Assembly: GCA_026119855.1 (NCBI GenBank)
Contig: JAOWBW010000382.1
Location: 1 to 64,000, forward strand
Direction: 5' to 3'
From: Campanula takesimana
Taxonomy: Eukaryota; Streptophyta; Magnoliopsida; Asterales; Campanulaceae
Length of the DNA stretch: 64,000 nt
The first letter of the stretch is position 1. Every line of letters begins with the position of its first letter. The position numbers and the translations under genes are program-made. This document shows, in pieces, positions 34,649 to 46,833 of the stretch. The notes beneath the pieces are model-generated. The model was given only the letters and a program-made list of their open reading frames with translations. It searched no databases and was not told where the DNA came from.

Positions 34649-35548
34649 TATGTTTTTTTTTTTTTTTTTGTGACATTAATAAGTGTGTTTTGATCTGCGG
34701 CAAAAAGTGTTGTGATTTTACTTTTGAGGTTTTGTTTTCAAGTTTCAAACAAATAAGCATTTTTCTTCACAAATTTACATTTTATATATTTTTTTAGTAT
34801 AATTATGCACCCATTGATATAATATTTGAGCCGTCACTGGTTGAAAGAATTAATTAATAGTTACTCAATTTATTTTATAATAAATTTTACAGCTATTTTG
34901 AAGAAAAAATTTACAGTTGGCATGTAAATAATTATGAAATGTGTTCCTTACATGTCATTGTTGTACTATTACATTAAAACTATTTTTTATTTAAAATATA
35001 AAATTTATTTTGAGATTGATAAAGAAAAAACAACATTTTCATTTTATGTGTATGCCGGATGAAGGTCAATTATAGTGGTCAACAAAATCCATTACAATTG
35101 TACAAGGATGTTAATCATTACAGGTGCATTTTAGAATAATTTATAAATGCGAATTAGTGTCTGATTTGCGTTACGGTGTTTATTTTATTCAAAGTTTAAT
35201 ATACCAGGCCAATGGCTAATTTAAGTGAGAAGTTCTTTAAAAAAAAAGTGAGAAGTCAATTTGTAGAAATGAGTTTAATAATAATAATGTTTATAAAAGA
35301 TTGATTGTCGGCACAGGATGAATTTGAAAGGAAAGAAAATGCATACAATTAAACAAAGAATAGTACAAAAATTAAAGAAAATTAATTATGCTCTACTATT
35401 GGTCTATTACTTTTTTTTTTCCTTGATCACATTGCATTATTACTAGTTAAAAAATGGATCAAGCATGCAACCTAGCAAAGACGTCACTAATTTTAAACTT
35501 TTTTGTTATTTAGTATTTTTTTTTCTGAGAGAATGAGATATTTATTTA
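34649..35548. other. AT-rich intergenic DNA
   Basis: No gene or bounded repeat could be recognised. Confidence 0.35.
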
Positions 35549-36436
35549 CTCCCTCCGTCTCAGAGTATATGTCCACTCTCTCATTTGCACGGAGATTAAG
35601 AGATGGTGAAAGTGATGTAAGACCATGTACAATGGGGAAAAAATGAGGGTGTTGAATTGAAATTCACACAAAATTCATGGTTGAACCCTTGCAATGGTCC
35701 CGTTGAATTGGGGATAAAATTGCAATTTTGTGAATAGAATTCACACCCGTGAATTCAGAAAATGTCGGGAAGGACGGCCACGCGGCGGCCTGGCATTGGA
35801 CCGAATTTGGCGCGTGCAATACACGCGCGAGTGAGGCGCGTCATTGCGGGCGGCGGCCCCTTTTTTTTTTGTTTTTCCTGCTTCCGCCACGTGTTGGCTG
35901 GTGATTGGCTGGCCTTTTTTTTTTAAGTGGTGGGGTATAGGATGATGAGTGGGAAAAGTGTTGAATGGGGGATTAAACAAACCATTGTAGGGTGTTTTGT
36001 TTGAATGAGTGTTGAATGGATGAGTTGGAAGAGAGAGAAGCTGATGTGGAGTGATAAAGTGGGTGTTGAATGGTTTTTTTTGTTGAAACCACTGTGGATG
36101 GTCTAAGTGTTGTGATTATAAAAGTAAAGTATGAGAGAGAATGAATGAGAATGAATAGTAAATTGATTGGTGTTCTGAGTATAAAAGTAAGTAGGAGAGA
36201 GAGAATGAGTGGGAGTAATAGTATATTTGAGGAGTCTAGCCTATCAAATATACAACCATCCTTATCACTATATTTGAAATATATACATACTATCCTAACT
36301 AACTGGAATGAGATCCGATTTATGGAATCGGATTATATTGCTAACAGTAAAGATTCTTTATCATTTTAGAAAGTGGACATATACTATGAGACAGACTAAC
36401 AAGGAAATGTGGATACATACTCTGGGACGGAAAGAG
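35549..36436. mobile_element. Stowaway-like MITE enlarged by insertions
   Basis: CTCCCTCCGTCTCAGAGTAT and ATACTCTGGGACGGAAAGAG are the outer ends. A Tourist-like element occupies 35621-36103. A further non-matching stretch of about 100 bp lies near 36221-36345. Confidence 0.75.
35621..36103. mobile_element. Tourist/Harbinger-like MITE
   Basis: GACCATGTACAATGGGG and the complement of GACCATCCACAGTGGTTTC are flanked by TAA on both sides (35618-35620, 36104-36106), the PIF/Harbinger signature. The core is unusually GC-rich (GGACGGCCACGCGGCGGCC). Confidence 0.82.
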
Positions 36437-36559
36437 TAATAAACACAAATGTGTAGAAAATGTATATCCACATACATCGGTATTCAACCGAAATTCTAAC
36501 ATGTACATGTACACACAATTGTGCAAATACCGTGAAGAAATCCGTCGGCATATTGGCAA

Positions 36560-37289
36560 TAGGGGTGAGCAAAAAATTTTTGGAACCGGACCGGACCAAA
36601 AGAACCGGACCAAACCAGTAAAAATCGGACCAGACCAGTACATATGGTTTGGTTCCGGTTCTAAAATATTATAGAACCAGTATATTGGTTCGGTTCTGGT
36701 TCTTGGTGAAATTAATCTGGTTAGAACCGGACCGGACCAGTTGAGCACATATACTACATATTTATTTTATATGTATTATCTTATAGTAAATAAAATTATA
36801 TACTTACTTTTGTATTATTACTATTTTAATGGCCCATTTAATTTTTTTTTTTAAAAAAAGACCCATGTAACTATTTGTAAGATGAGCAATATATGTTTCT
36901 TTTTGTTTGTTAATCAATAGTTGTAATATTTAATACTATAGTGATTATATTTTGTGAATTGATACCTTTGGCCGTATAATTTGACGGTACTTCAGTTTTT
37001 TGAGGGTTTTTTTTATCTAGATTTATAATTAATATTAAGATTATATTTGTGTTTGATCTTGTCAATGTTGTGAGTTAAGAAAGTTCGAAAAGAAATAAAC
37101 TTCACATGATTAATAAATGTAGAAACCGGACCAGACCAGACCAGTAGAACCAGAACCAGTGTGTTGGTTCTCACAAGTATTGGTTTTGGTTCCGGTTCCA
37201 AAATTTTAGAGAACCAGAGTATTGGTTCCGGTTCTGGTTTTGTGATATTTTGTCAAAAAACGGACCAGACCGGACCATGATCACCCCTA
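36560..37289. mobile_element. hAT-like element with GGACCGGACC subterminal arrays
   Basis: A perfect 8-bp TSD ATTGGCAA (36552-36559, 37290-37297) brackets ends TAGGGGTGAGCA and the complement of TAGGGGTGATCA. The two subterminal zones (about 36590-36740 and 37120-37280) are dense in ACCGGACC/ACCAGACC and GGTTCCGGTT. The AT-rich core has no transposase. Confidence 0.9.
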
Positions 37290-37297
37290 ATTGGCAA

Positions 37298-37690
37298 TAT
37301 AATTCACATACTTAAATTGACTTGTGATATTCTTTTTTCTTACTTTACTAAGGTAAATATTACATTTTAAAAAGTATATCGATGGAAATATAAAATTAAG
37401 CAAAAATAATTATTATCATTTACAAACCAATATGATTCAATATAAATAGGACGGGTGAAATGTTAGGACTATTTGCTAATTCTAAGATGTACAAATTCAT
37501 TAGTACAAACCATTTCATTCGATAAAGTTTGATTTCGTCTATTAATGAGTCCCTCTGTTCTTAATCAGATTTAATGTATTTTATTTTATTTTTGAAAGAA
37601 TTTAGAGTTAATGTTAAACCACATAAAAATGAGGGCCACATCCGAAACGCTTCAAAGAAAAGGACGACTGATTCAACAAATAAATATATA
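37298..37690. other. Intergenic, nothing recognised
   Basis: AT-rich DNA without a supported feature. Confidence 0.35.
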
Positions 37691-37872
37691 CTCCCTTCCT
37701 CCTAAAATGATCTTCACGTTTGGTATTTTTTATTGTTCTAAAAGGTTCTTCTCATTTCTACAATTTAGGCTTAAATGTGCATAAACACAATATAGCTAGT
37801 AGTAAAGCAAATGCTCATATCCTTAAAAAGTTTGAATAGTCAAACGTTAAGATCATTTTGGGACGGAGTGAG
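37691..37872. mobile_element. Stowaway-like MITE (about 180-bp subfamily)
   Basis: CTCCCTTCCTCCTAAAATGA and CATTTTGGGACGGAGTGAG ends with TA flanks. Same family as 13264 and 23031. Confidence 0.82.
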
Positions 37873-38083
37873 TATATAAAAAATGGACGACAAGATTTGA
37901 CAAAAAGGAAAAAAGAAATGAGAGACAAAGTGGCGTAAACTAATTGGATTTGGATTTGGATTTGTGAGGAAAGACTACGATGGATGCCCATCCCCTCCAA
38001 AGTGCAGTGTGGGGGAAAAGTATGATTTAGCTTGCCATATTTGGCATACTACAATTTTATCGTGCAATAATAAAAATAAAGTA

Positions 38084-38351
38084 CTCATTCTATCCTTACT
38101 TAAATGAGTGCCTATTTTCAGAAAATTTTTGTTTTAAAATGAGTGTTTTTTTTCTAACATAATTTTGTTTCTAAATGTTTTTTTTTTCAAATTTTTTCAC
38201 CGGTCTCTTTATACTTGCAAATTAAATGTTTGCAAAGAGGATTACAAGATTATATATGAATCTTGGCCATCAAATTGTACAAAAAATTGAAATTTTCAGA
38301 TGTCCCTTAAATTAAAATGAAATTTAGACACTCATTTAGGGACAGAGATAG
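38084..38351. mobile_element. Stowaway-like MITE, decayed ends
   Basis: CTCATTCTATCCTTACTTAA and CATTTAGGGACAGAGATAG, with the TTTGCAAAGAGGATTACAAG word of the 4153 subfamily in reverse. Confidence 0.72.
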
Positions 38352-38386
38352 TAAAAAAAAAAAGTCATAAAATTGAATAATACTAA

Positions 38387-40357
38387 GAGGCTTTGACCAA
38401 TAAGTCCTTAGGCCAAATAAAAACTACCAATAAGGACAGACATTTGGAAACTCGCCAAAAAGTCCCTGGAATTTTGCTGGACCAAAATGCCCCTATGCCC
38501 AAGAGCTGGAAGCAGGCTATTCTTCTCCTTCCATGCGCATAGTCCTCTAGTTCTTTGTTGGCTCCAACACTATTTGGGGAATTGATCCGCTACATATGCA
38601 TTTTCTTTCCTCCACTACTCACTCTTCCTCTTTTTTTTTCCAACCAAAATTTTAAAATGCAATATCTCTAAATCTACAAATCGAAAAAATTATCTGAAAC
38701 CACTATTTTAATCGTGTCGTCAAGACGAATCAAAAAAGTACACTCAACACATAATTATTCAAATTTTAGATATAAAAATTTCATTTTTCTTTGGAAAAAA
38801 ATTGAGAAAAAGATTTTTTATTTCTCAATTGATTTCACAGTTGTCATTTTTTTATTTTTCACTTGTAAAAACTGATAAATTCATCTCTCAATTTTTTCAC
38901 AATTATTAAAATAACTGAGACATGTATTTCATAGTTATTCACACATGTCAGTATAATAACTGAGACATTCATTTCACAGTTGTTCACACATGAGTTTGAG
39001 TTTAGTAACTGAGACATTGATTTCTCAGTTGTGTGATTTCACAGTTGTATGAATTTTCATTTTTCATTTGTAAAAATTAAGACACTTATTTCTCATTTGT
39101 TCACAATTGAGTATAAAAACTGATAAAATTATCTCTCTATTTTTCACAATTGATGACTCAATTTCTCAGTTGTTTAATTACAACAATGAATTTATTGTCA
39201 CGTACCCTTAAAAATAACAAAGATAAATTGATTTCACAGCAGATCAGAAATCAAATTATCACAATTGATAAATTTCTCATATTTTAAGTTTAAAATTTGA
39301 GACATTCATTTCTCATTTATTTATAATTGGGTAGAAAACGAGATATTTATTTTAAAAAATAATCTTTACAAAAAAAAATAAGAAACCAAGAAAGAATTAA
39401 ATAAATAAATAAAAAATAAAATCTTAACTACTATTACAAAATCAAAACTAAACACTAAACAATCAAGACCTGAAGGATGATTACATCAATCGTGAAATCC
39501 CTTAAGCAATCGGTCGTCATAGTTGAATTCTATTAATCTGCTTTTGAATTTCATTAGGTTAATAATTTACTTGTAGCATTAAAGAAGGTTCAGAAGTTAA
39601 CGATGCAGCCCTCTTTGATAGTAATTTGACAAGCACATAATCTCCAAAGTCAAATTGCTGCTCTATTGAAAAGAAACAGCTCACAGGATGCCCAAGCTGA
39701 AAGTTCCGAATATTTATTTAAATTAACAGAAATGGAAGGAAAAAACTTAACTGATTTCCATCAATAATCCAAGCTCACTGGTTCGATGAACAAGGAACGA
39801 TCTTCTACACTGTAATATCGATCCCCAAATTGATAGAAACTGTGGAATAAATTAACTTACAAAACCCCTAGAAACTCCAAAATCAACAACGCAAATGAAA
39901 TCTGTAACTAACATCAACAGATCAATCGGAGAAATCATTGATGAAGGAATGCACAAATCTGGTGTCTGGAGCGAGACTAGGGTTAGGGTTACCACTTAGG
40001 GTTTCGTTGAGGGAACTGGTGAAGACAACGCAAATTCAGATGGTCATATGGCCGGTCTGCCGGAGAGATGGCCTGAGATGGAGGATGGGAGTAATCGGAG
40101 AAGAAGAAGGGTTAGCCGGGAGAGAGAAGTCACGCGAGAGAGAGAGAAAGGTATGGGTCGGAAACGATTTGGGGGAGGAGAGGGGAAAGACACGATATAT
40201 GTGGGGGGAAAGCAAGGGTAGTTTTGTCATTTATAATTTAATAAGGACTCTAAGGGAGTTTTGATTTCAACTCAGGGACCCTAAGGTAAAATATGAGATA
40301 TTGTGTTTTTATTGGCAAACACCACCTTCTCTCAGGGACTTATTGGTAAAAATCTCC
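38387..40357. mobile_element. MULE-like element (1,971 bp), possible gene-fragment carrier
   Basis: The ends GAGGCTTTGACCAATAAGTC and the complement of GGAGATTTTTACCAATAAGT are bracketed by the direct repeat AATACTAA (38379-38386, 40358-40365). The core has two parts: an AT-rich zone of imperfect AACTGAGACATTCATTTC-like repeats (38830-39320) and a less AT-rich, transcript-like zone (39600-40210) with AGGGTTAGGGTTACC. No transposase or known domain is seen. It appears to have inserted into an older hAT-type MITE whose remnant continues at 40366. Confidence 0.65.
38830..39320. repeat. Imperfect tandem repeats around CTGAGACATTCATTTC
   Basis: Units of roughly 50-60 bp with GAGACATT..ATTTCTCAGTTGT words occur about seven times with drift. 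They lie inside the MULE-like element. Confidence 0.6.
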
Positions 40358-40422
40358 AATACTAAAAGCACGAAAAAAAGATCACAAAATTTACTCACAA
40401 AAATCAATGTGTAGTGATTTTA

Positions 40423-41871
40423 GGGTTAATTACAATTTAGGGCCTGAACTCCATAGGGTGTTCCCCAAGCGGGGCCTCCATTTTTTTTTGGCGAATCAGG
40501 GCTCAATACATGTTTTTTTCATCAATATAGGGCTTTTTGACGGAAAACGTTAGAAAGCTTGTTAAATCACCATATGCAAGGCACGTGATCGATGGATTGG
40601 TTAATTTGAATTTAATACTAACTATTAAGGGGTAAAATGTATGGGGGTGAAAATGAGGGGCAAAATTAGAAAATAATCTCTATCAAAAATATTACACTTA
40701 ACCCCATCCCCTTCCCAAATCAAACCCAGATCCCAACCCCCTTCCTCCGGCACTACCACCATCTACTTCGACCACGACCACGACTGTCACAGCCACCTCC
40801 ACGGCCACCGCCATCATCACCGATATACTCCACCATACCCGTCACCCGCCATTAAATATCAAAGCAAACCAAATCATCCAATTCAAAACAAAAAAAAAAC
40901 TCGTCCAAAATCAAAAAAATCATCCAAAATAAAAAATCCTCCAAATCCAACAACCTTGTGCATTCCCGAAGAAGACCAACTTCTTTTCTGCCGCGTACCA
41001 CCATCCGTATCTCCTTTTGCCGGAATTGACTGAGCTTTGTAGAGGCGTAATCTCAGAATTTCAGATTTTGTCCAGGTTTTCTTCGTAGAGTCTCTGCTGT
41101 TAGTTATCTTGTTTGGTGACTGGTGATTATATTGTTTTTCTCGAATGAAAATGTGTTTCGCCATTGCACCATCCAGGTAAAGGTTAACCCCCTTTTTTGA
41201 TAGTTCAGTTCAATCAATTAAGGATTTTTATTTTATCAGGGGAAATTTAATGAAAATGTCGGATTGCTATGTGCCTTTTGGTAATGGTAGCTTATTGCTA
41301 AACTATTATGCTTCTCAACTTCAGAACTGACTGTCCAAATTTTTTTTAGGGCCGCCACTAAGTACTGGAGTTAACTCTCAACATGGTTGCTGCTTATTCG
41401 AATACCCTTTACACTTCAAGTAACTGGGTTAATTTTATTTCCATTTTGTTAATTGATTTTCAGACCCATTAAATTGTATGAGATTTGGAAAGTTGAGCTT
41501 CTCTGGAATGCCGCAAGAAAGGTATGAGAGAGAGATAGAAGGAGAAGGGTTTCAATCTGGGTATGATTTGGGAATTGGGATGGTGATGGGTTGAGTGTAA
41601 TATTTTTGATAGAGATTAGTTTCTGATTTTGCCCCTCATTTTCAGACCTTTACCTTTCACCCCTTAATAGTTAGTATTAAATTCAAATTAACCAATCCAT
41701 CGATCACGTGCCTTGCACATGTGATTTAACAATCTTTCTAACGTTTTTCCGTCAAAAAGCCCTATATTGATGAAAAAAAAATACGTATTGAGCCTTGATT
41801 CGCCAAAAAAAAATGGAGGCCCCGCTTGGGGAACACCCTATTGTGTTCAGGCCCTAAATTGTAATTAACCC
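40423..41871. mobile_element. Long-TIR MULE-like element (1,449 bp)
   Basis: The arms begin GGGTTAATTACAATTTAGGG and are complementary for about 300 bp (40423-40735 with 41550-41871), including GCACGTGATCGATGGATTGG. The unique core, about 800 bp, is richer in coding-like composition (CACGACCACGACTGTCACAG) but carries no recognisable domain. I could not find a matching 9-bp TSD, so MULE is inferred from TIR length alone. Confidence 0.7.
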
Positions 41872-42046
41872 ATATTGTACAAAAGTATATTTGCATGATT
41901 AGTGAACAAATTTCTTATATTTTAAAAAATCACCACCATCCACCACCACCACTGCCACTCACCTCTACCACCAACAGTACCATCACCACCACCATTACTA
42001 CCATACCATCATTGCCACTTACCACCACATCCACTTAATTACCACA

Positions 42047-42881
42047 TGTTAGTACTAGGTTCTTCCTAGGATATAATCTGCAAGATAGTGAATTAGGGTT
42101 TTTTGGGTTTAGGTTGAGTATTACATGAACCCCCAAGGCTTAGAAGAAAAGAGGAATGAACTAGGGACTTAGCTAACTCAAGGAAGAGATAATCTTTACG
42201 GAAATAGTGGTTCCAGAGAGTGGAGTTACTGTAGCCCATCAAAATGAAATGAGCTAAGTATATATAGGTGATGGTTAGGCGGCTTATACAGTGCACGTGA
42301 TGAGTCACGTGTGGTCCGTACCGCAAGGTTCCATCTTTTGATTGGCTGAAACGTATGAGCACGTGATATGCTGCCACGTATCGCACTTGGGACCACTTCC
42401 GCAAATCTTCCTTATCCAGTTAACTAAGGCCACGTGGATCATGTGGCTTTTCAGCAACTCAATCCTCCAAGCCACTACTCCTTGATGATTCCTGGTAGAA
42501 AGAATACTTTCCCCGACCTTGTCTAATAGTGGGATGTAATTAACGAATACCAATCCGCAAGTTGCAGAAGAAGTACAGAGATATGTCTGCGGGATAAAGA
42601 AATATAACTGCGGATCAATTGAATCCGCGGAACAAGGATGACTCCGCGGGATAGAGACACAACCGCAGAAGATGGATCAATCCGTGGAACAAAGATGTCT
42701 TTGCAGATAGAAGGCTACTGCGAAAAAGGTATGGACTCGTAGACTGGAAAGTATATCCGCGAAATAGGGATGGATCTGCGGGAAAGAGAGATGTATCCAC
42801 AAGATAACAAATTGTTGCGGGAGAGAGGCAGCACGTGTAGGACACGTGCACACTACGCTTGTGGGATATAGGTATCCCACA
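42047..42881. mobile_element. Solo LTR (835 bp)
   Basis: Starts TGTTAGTACTAGG, ends GGTATCCCACA, with perfect 5-bp TSD CCACA (42042-42046, 42882-42886). The part 42550-42840 has degenerate 20-30-bp repeats of ATCCGCGGGATAGAGA type. No internal retroelement sequence remains, so it probably arose by LTR-LTR recombination. Confidence 0.85.
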
Positions 42882-42916
42882 CCACAAAACATCACTATCA
42901 CTACCATTTAACCACC

Positions 42917-44317
42917 TGTTGGGTTTCGATGTAACATGCGCAGCGGAATTTAGCATTTAAAAATTATGAAACCCAAAGCCCATAGATCCGTTCATATGAT
43001 TAAATCGAATACAACAACATGAATAGAGGAAAAAACTAACCCTTGATGACTTTGAATACTAGCTTTGATCATGGTGGAGATTTGAAGCTTGATCACGAAG
43101 AAAGTAAGAACACGAACTTTGAAGATGATGAGCTTCACCCTCTAGCGGTATCCACACCACGAACGAATATCAAGGAGCTTCTTGATCTTGGTTGTTAGAC
43201 CAATAATTATGAAACACACTTTAACAATTGATAATGACTATATGGTATTTTATTTGTGTATTATTTTGTTCTTCAATCAAGAGATGTCTTGGAACAAAAT
43301 AAACTCTCTCAAACTCTTTGGAGACTCACAAAAACCTATATCTGAAGTTCTGGCCGAAATCATCCTTTTATACACAAGCAAGACCTATTCCAAATAAGAA
43401 ACTTGTGTCAAAAGACATTCCTAATCGAATTAGGAAAGTGTCTGCCGACACCACCGTGCGACCGCCCAAAGAAGGCTGTGCGGTCGCCCGCCTGCCCAGA
43501 ATTGCTGAAAAATTCCACTTTAGTCCTTTTAAAGATTCGTTCTATTGTGTGTGACCCTCTAGGATTATACTAAGTTGGCAATGGGTTCAAACATGAAACC
43601 ATAAGATATGATTAGGTTCTAGCAAACCGTCATACCTACCCAAATAGTATAACTAGATACAAGTTCGCATTCCTTTAGAATATGTCATAATCCCTTTGTC
43701 CACGATGTCATTGAACACAAGTCATGGTCAAACAGTCAACTTGTTTTGTTCAATACTTTCTCGATTCCGAATATGTTGATAATCCAAATGACATTGATCC
43801 AATCAATTCATTTGAGTCTGGCCGAACATTTCATCAACATCATTCCTACGAGAGGCCCAAGCTTGACATCTCTCCGAAGAGGGACAAATCCATTTAGCTT
43901 ATTATTCTTCCCTACGTGAATCCGATCATGCCAATCATACCCTTTATAACTACCCGGTTAAAGGTAGCGTTTGAATATGTCAAACTAATGTTCATCAAGT
44001 GGAAGACTATAATAACTTCATGTCTAAGGATTAGAATGACATAACTAATATGAGATATATGTTCGACATAGACCATGACATAAATCTCATACAGCGGGTC
44101 ATGTCCAGTACCTTGTTCCAAACAAGTACCCATAAATCTAACATGATCATCCCATGATCATTTAGCCTTTATACTAGTGCTTAACAAGTACTAGGGACGG
44201 ATATTATTATAAGTAAACATGAACAACAATAATAATCAAAACATCTCTTTATTGATATGAAATAAATGATAACAATTACAACGTTTATTAAACGTGCCTA
44301 GGGCACCACTACTAACA
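42917..44317. mobile_element. Solo LTR (1,401 bp)
   Basis: Starts TGTTGGGTTTCGATG, ends CACTACTAACA, with TSD CCACC (42912-42916, 44318-44322). Contains GCGCAGCGGAATTTAGC, also found in the 50361/61471 LTR family, suggesting a distant relation. No coding sequence. Confidence 0.85.
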
Positions 44318-44464
44318 CCACCAATACCACCATTATCCACCATCGCCACCACACTCATATCCACCATCACTAGCACCACCACCACCACCACCTCCACCAG
44401 CACCACCACCACCACCACCTCCACCAACACCACCTCCAAGACTCGCGAATGAAATAAATATATA

Positions 44465-44747
44465 CTCCCTCCGTCCCACCTCACTTGAGACCTAAGAGGT
44501 GGGCACAATAACTAAGGAAAAAGAATATAATAAAGAAAATGTGTGGTAGAAAATGAAGAGAGAGAATGAGTGGGGTTAATAGTAGGTTTATTGAATGAAT
44601 TGTGTGGTGGAAAATGAAGAGAGAGAATAAGTGGGTGGGGTAGATTGAATATAAAATTATAAAAAGATTACCATTTTGGGGAGTCTCAAGTGAAGTGGGA
44701 CGGACCAAAATAGAAATAAGTCTCAAGTGAGGTGTGACGGAGGGAGT
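44465..44747. mobile_element. Stowaway-like MITE, 283 bp, intact
   Basis: CTCCCTCCGTCCCACCTCAC and GAGGTGTGACGGAGGGAG, TA flanks. Almost the same as 29006-29287. Confidence 0.93.
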
Positions 44748-46329
44748 ATTTCTTTCAGAAAAAAATATATATTTCTTTTAGAGAAAAAAATATCACCTTA
44801 AATAGATAAAATTAATGTGGGTAATTTAATCTTTCAAGGGTTGGACTGTTGTGCGACGGTCGCACGCCGTGCGACCGTTTCCCTCCCCCCCCCCCCCAAA
44901 TTCCCTTCTTTTTTTTTTGCCCCCAACTTTTTTTTTTCCCCGCCATTTTTTACTCGCCAACAGAAGTAACACTTTTTATACCAAGATGTAACACTTTTTA
45001 TAATAAATGAATGTAAACTTTTTTTTTCTCATTTGTAACAGTTTATATTCCTAAAAAGTAACTTTTTGTTTTAAATGTAACAATTTTTATTGAGAAAGTA
45101 ACAATTGAAATGCAAAACGATTATATATATGAATTAAAAATGTACCAATTCTTACAAAAATGAATGTAACACTCTTTTCTTCAAAATGTAATACTTTTTT
45201 TTTCAAAAATAACATAAGATTGCCAACTAAAATCAATGTTACATTTTATAATAAATGAATGTAACATTTTTCCTTCTCAATTGTAACATTATATCTGAAA
45301 TGTAACAATTTTTATTGAGAAAGCAACAATTGAAATGCAACCGATTATATACATGAGTTATTATTATATATTTTTTTTCAAAAAGTAACATTTACTAAAT
45401 AAAGTTGTTACATTAATCTATATAGAAAGTTATATTCATATATACACTTTGTTACACTTCAAGTATTACTTTTTCTAACCACAAAAACTATCAATCTATT
45501 TATACTTTTTTGCAAAAACTGTTGTTACATCTGACAGTAAACAGTTACTTTTTAAACTTGAAACTGTTACTTTTATTTGAAAAGAGTGTTACATCTCAGG
45601 AGACGAGCAACTCTATTTTTTTGTGTGTTAAAAAATATGTTTTTTAAAATAAATCAAACTATATCATGACCTATCTAGATTTATTCGTCTCGTCGTGACG
45701 AACACAACGGTATTTTTAATTTTTTCCCGACTTATAAATCACAAGATATAACATTTTGAAGTTGTTGGGTTTTTTTTTTTTTTTTAAGATTACACATGTC
45801 ACGATCCATGGGAGAGGGGAAAGCTTAATCCGACGGCTGGCTGTAGCAGAGGAGACCAACGCGAGAAGCAGCGGAACGGTGAGTTTTTGCCATCTTTCAA
45901 TCGCAGCATTTGAAAAAAAAAAAAAAAAAAGCATGAGAAAAAGAAAATTGCCCAACCCAATTCTTATTTTGAGTTTGTCACTTTAGGCACAACCAGAATA
46001 GTAATTTAAGAGCCACTTTCTCCCATAAAATTCAATTCCATCTTAAAAAAAAAAAAAAAAAAAAAAAAAGATGATCGTTTCCCCAGTTCGTATTAAAAAA
46101 TTTGCTTGAGGATTTTAAACATAAAGTAAGTTGCACTTTTGGAGAAGCTAACTTGTGATGGAAGGAAGCATAGAATAAAGAATACTATTTCTCAAAATTA
46201 GTGTATGGTAATGCCCACTTTGCCATAACTTCAAGATTACCAATATGATAATATTGTACGTTTCCCAACTGTGACTTCCCACTTGGATTTTCGCACATAT
46301 TCATATAACTGATGAGTGTGTTTTAGAGA
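44748..46329. other. Intergenic with TGTAACA-rich AT tract
   Basis: A 20-bp palindrome lies near 44855-44880 (CGGTCGCACG then CGTGCGACCG). From 44960 to 45600 the word GTAACA/TGTTAC recurs many times, resembling the interior of the MULE at 32154. It may be a decayed relative, but no ends are found. Confidence 0.4.
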
Positions 46330-46479
46330 AAACTAGTTCCTTTCTAAGTTATAAAAATTCATGTTTTTAATTTTTAAACCCCAAACTTAAAACCTAAACC
46401 TTAAACCCTAAACTCTAAACTCTAAACATTAAACCCTATAAAAACAAGACTTTTTATAACTTATGGAGAAACTAGTTTC
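46330..46479. repeat. Second copy of the telomere-like-core inverted-repeat element
   Basis: AACTAGTTCCTTTCTAAGTT faces ACTTATGGAGAAACTAGTTT, with an internal tract of CTAAACCTTAAACCCTAAAC type. Compare 1802-1950. Confidence 0.65.
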
Positions 46480-46833
46480 CCCCAAAAAATTCTCGACTTT
46501 GATTATCTACCTATCGATTTTGGCAAATATTCATAACTCATATTTTCTCGGTCTTAAATTGAATATCCACTTTTAGACAAGTCTAGGGAAAAATGAGCTT
46601 TTTTTTTCGAAAAATAACTTTGCCCTTAAATAATTTTTACCAAATACTGTATTTTCATTTTTTAAACATAAAAAACTAAATGTTTAATAAGTAGATAGCA
46701 AATTTTTTTATACATTTTAGTTACTAAAAGTTACAAAATGTTGAATTTTTATAATTTCTCATAAATGTTTAAAAAGTAGATAGTAATTTGATATTTATTA
46801 CCTAACAAATGCTTTAACTTACTATACTTTCAA

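Larger units (their letters stand above)
41925..44440. repeat. CCA/CAC-rich degenerate trinucleotide tract split by two solo LTRs
   Basis: ACCACCATCCACC-like sequence occupies 41925-42046, resumes at 42882-42916 and again at 44318-44440. The breaks are exactly the two LTR insertions. The minus-strand frame of Val repeats at 44236-44508 is an artefact. Confidence 0.85.

Noticed and set aside
42093..42956. ORFs of 76-113 aa on the minus strand
   Set aside because: They fall inside a solo LTR and show no known domain.
44236..44508. Val-rich ORF on the minus strand
   Set aside because: It is a translation of the CCA/GTG repeat tract and overlaps a solo LTR end.
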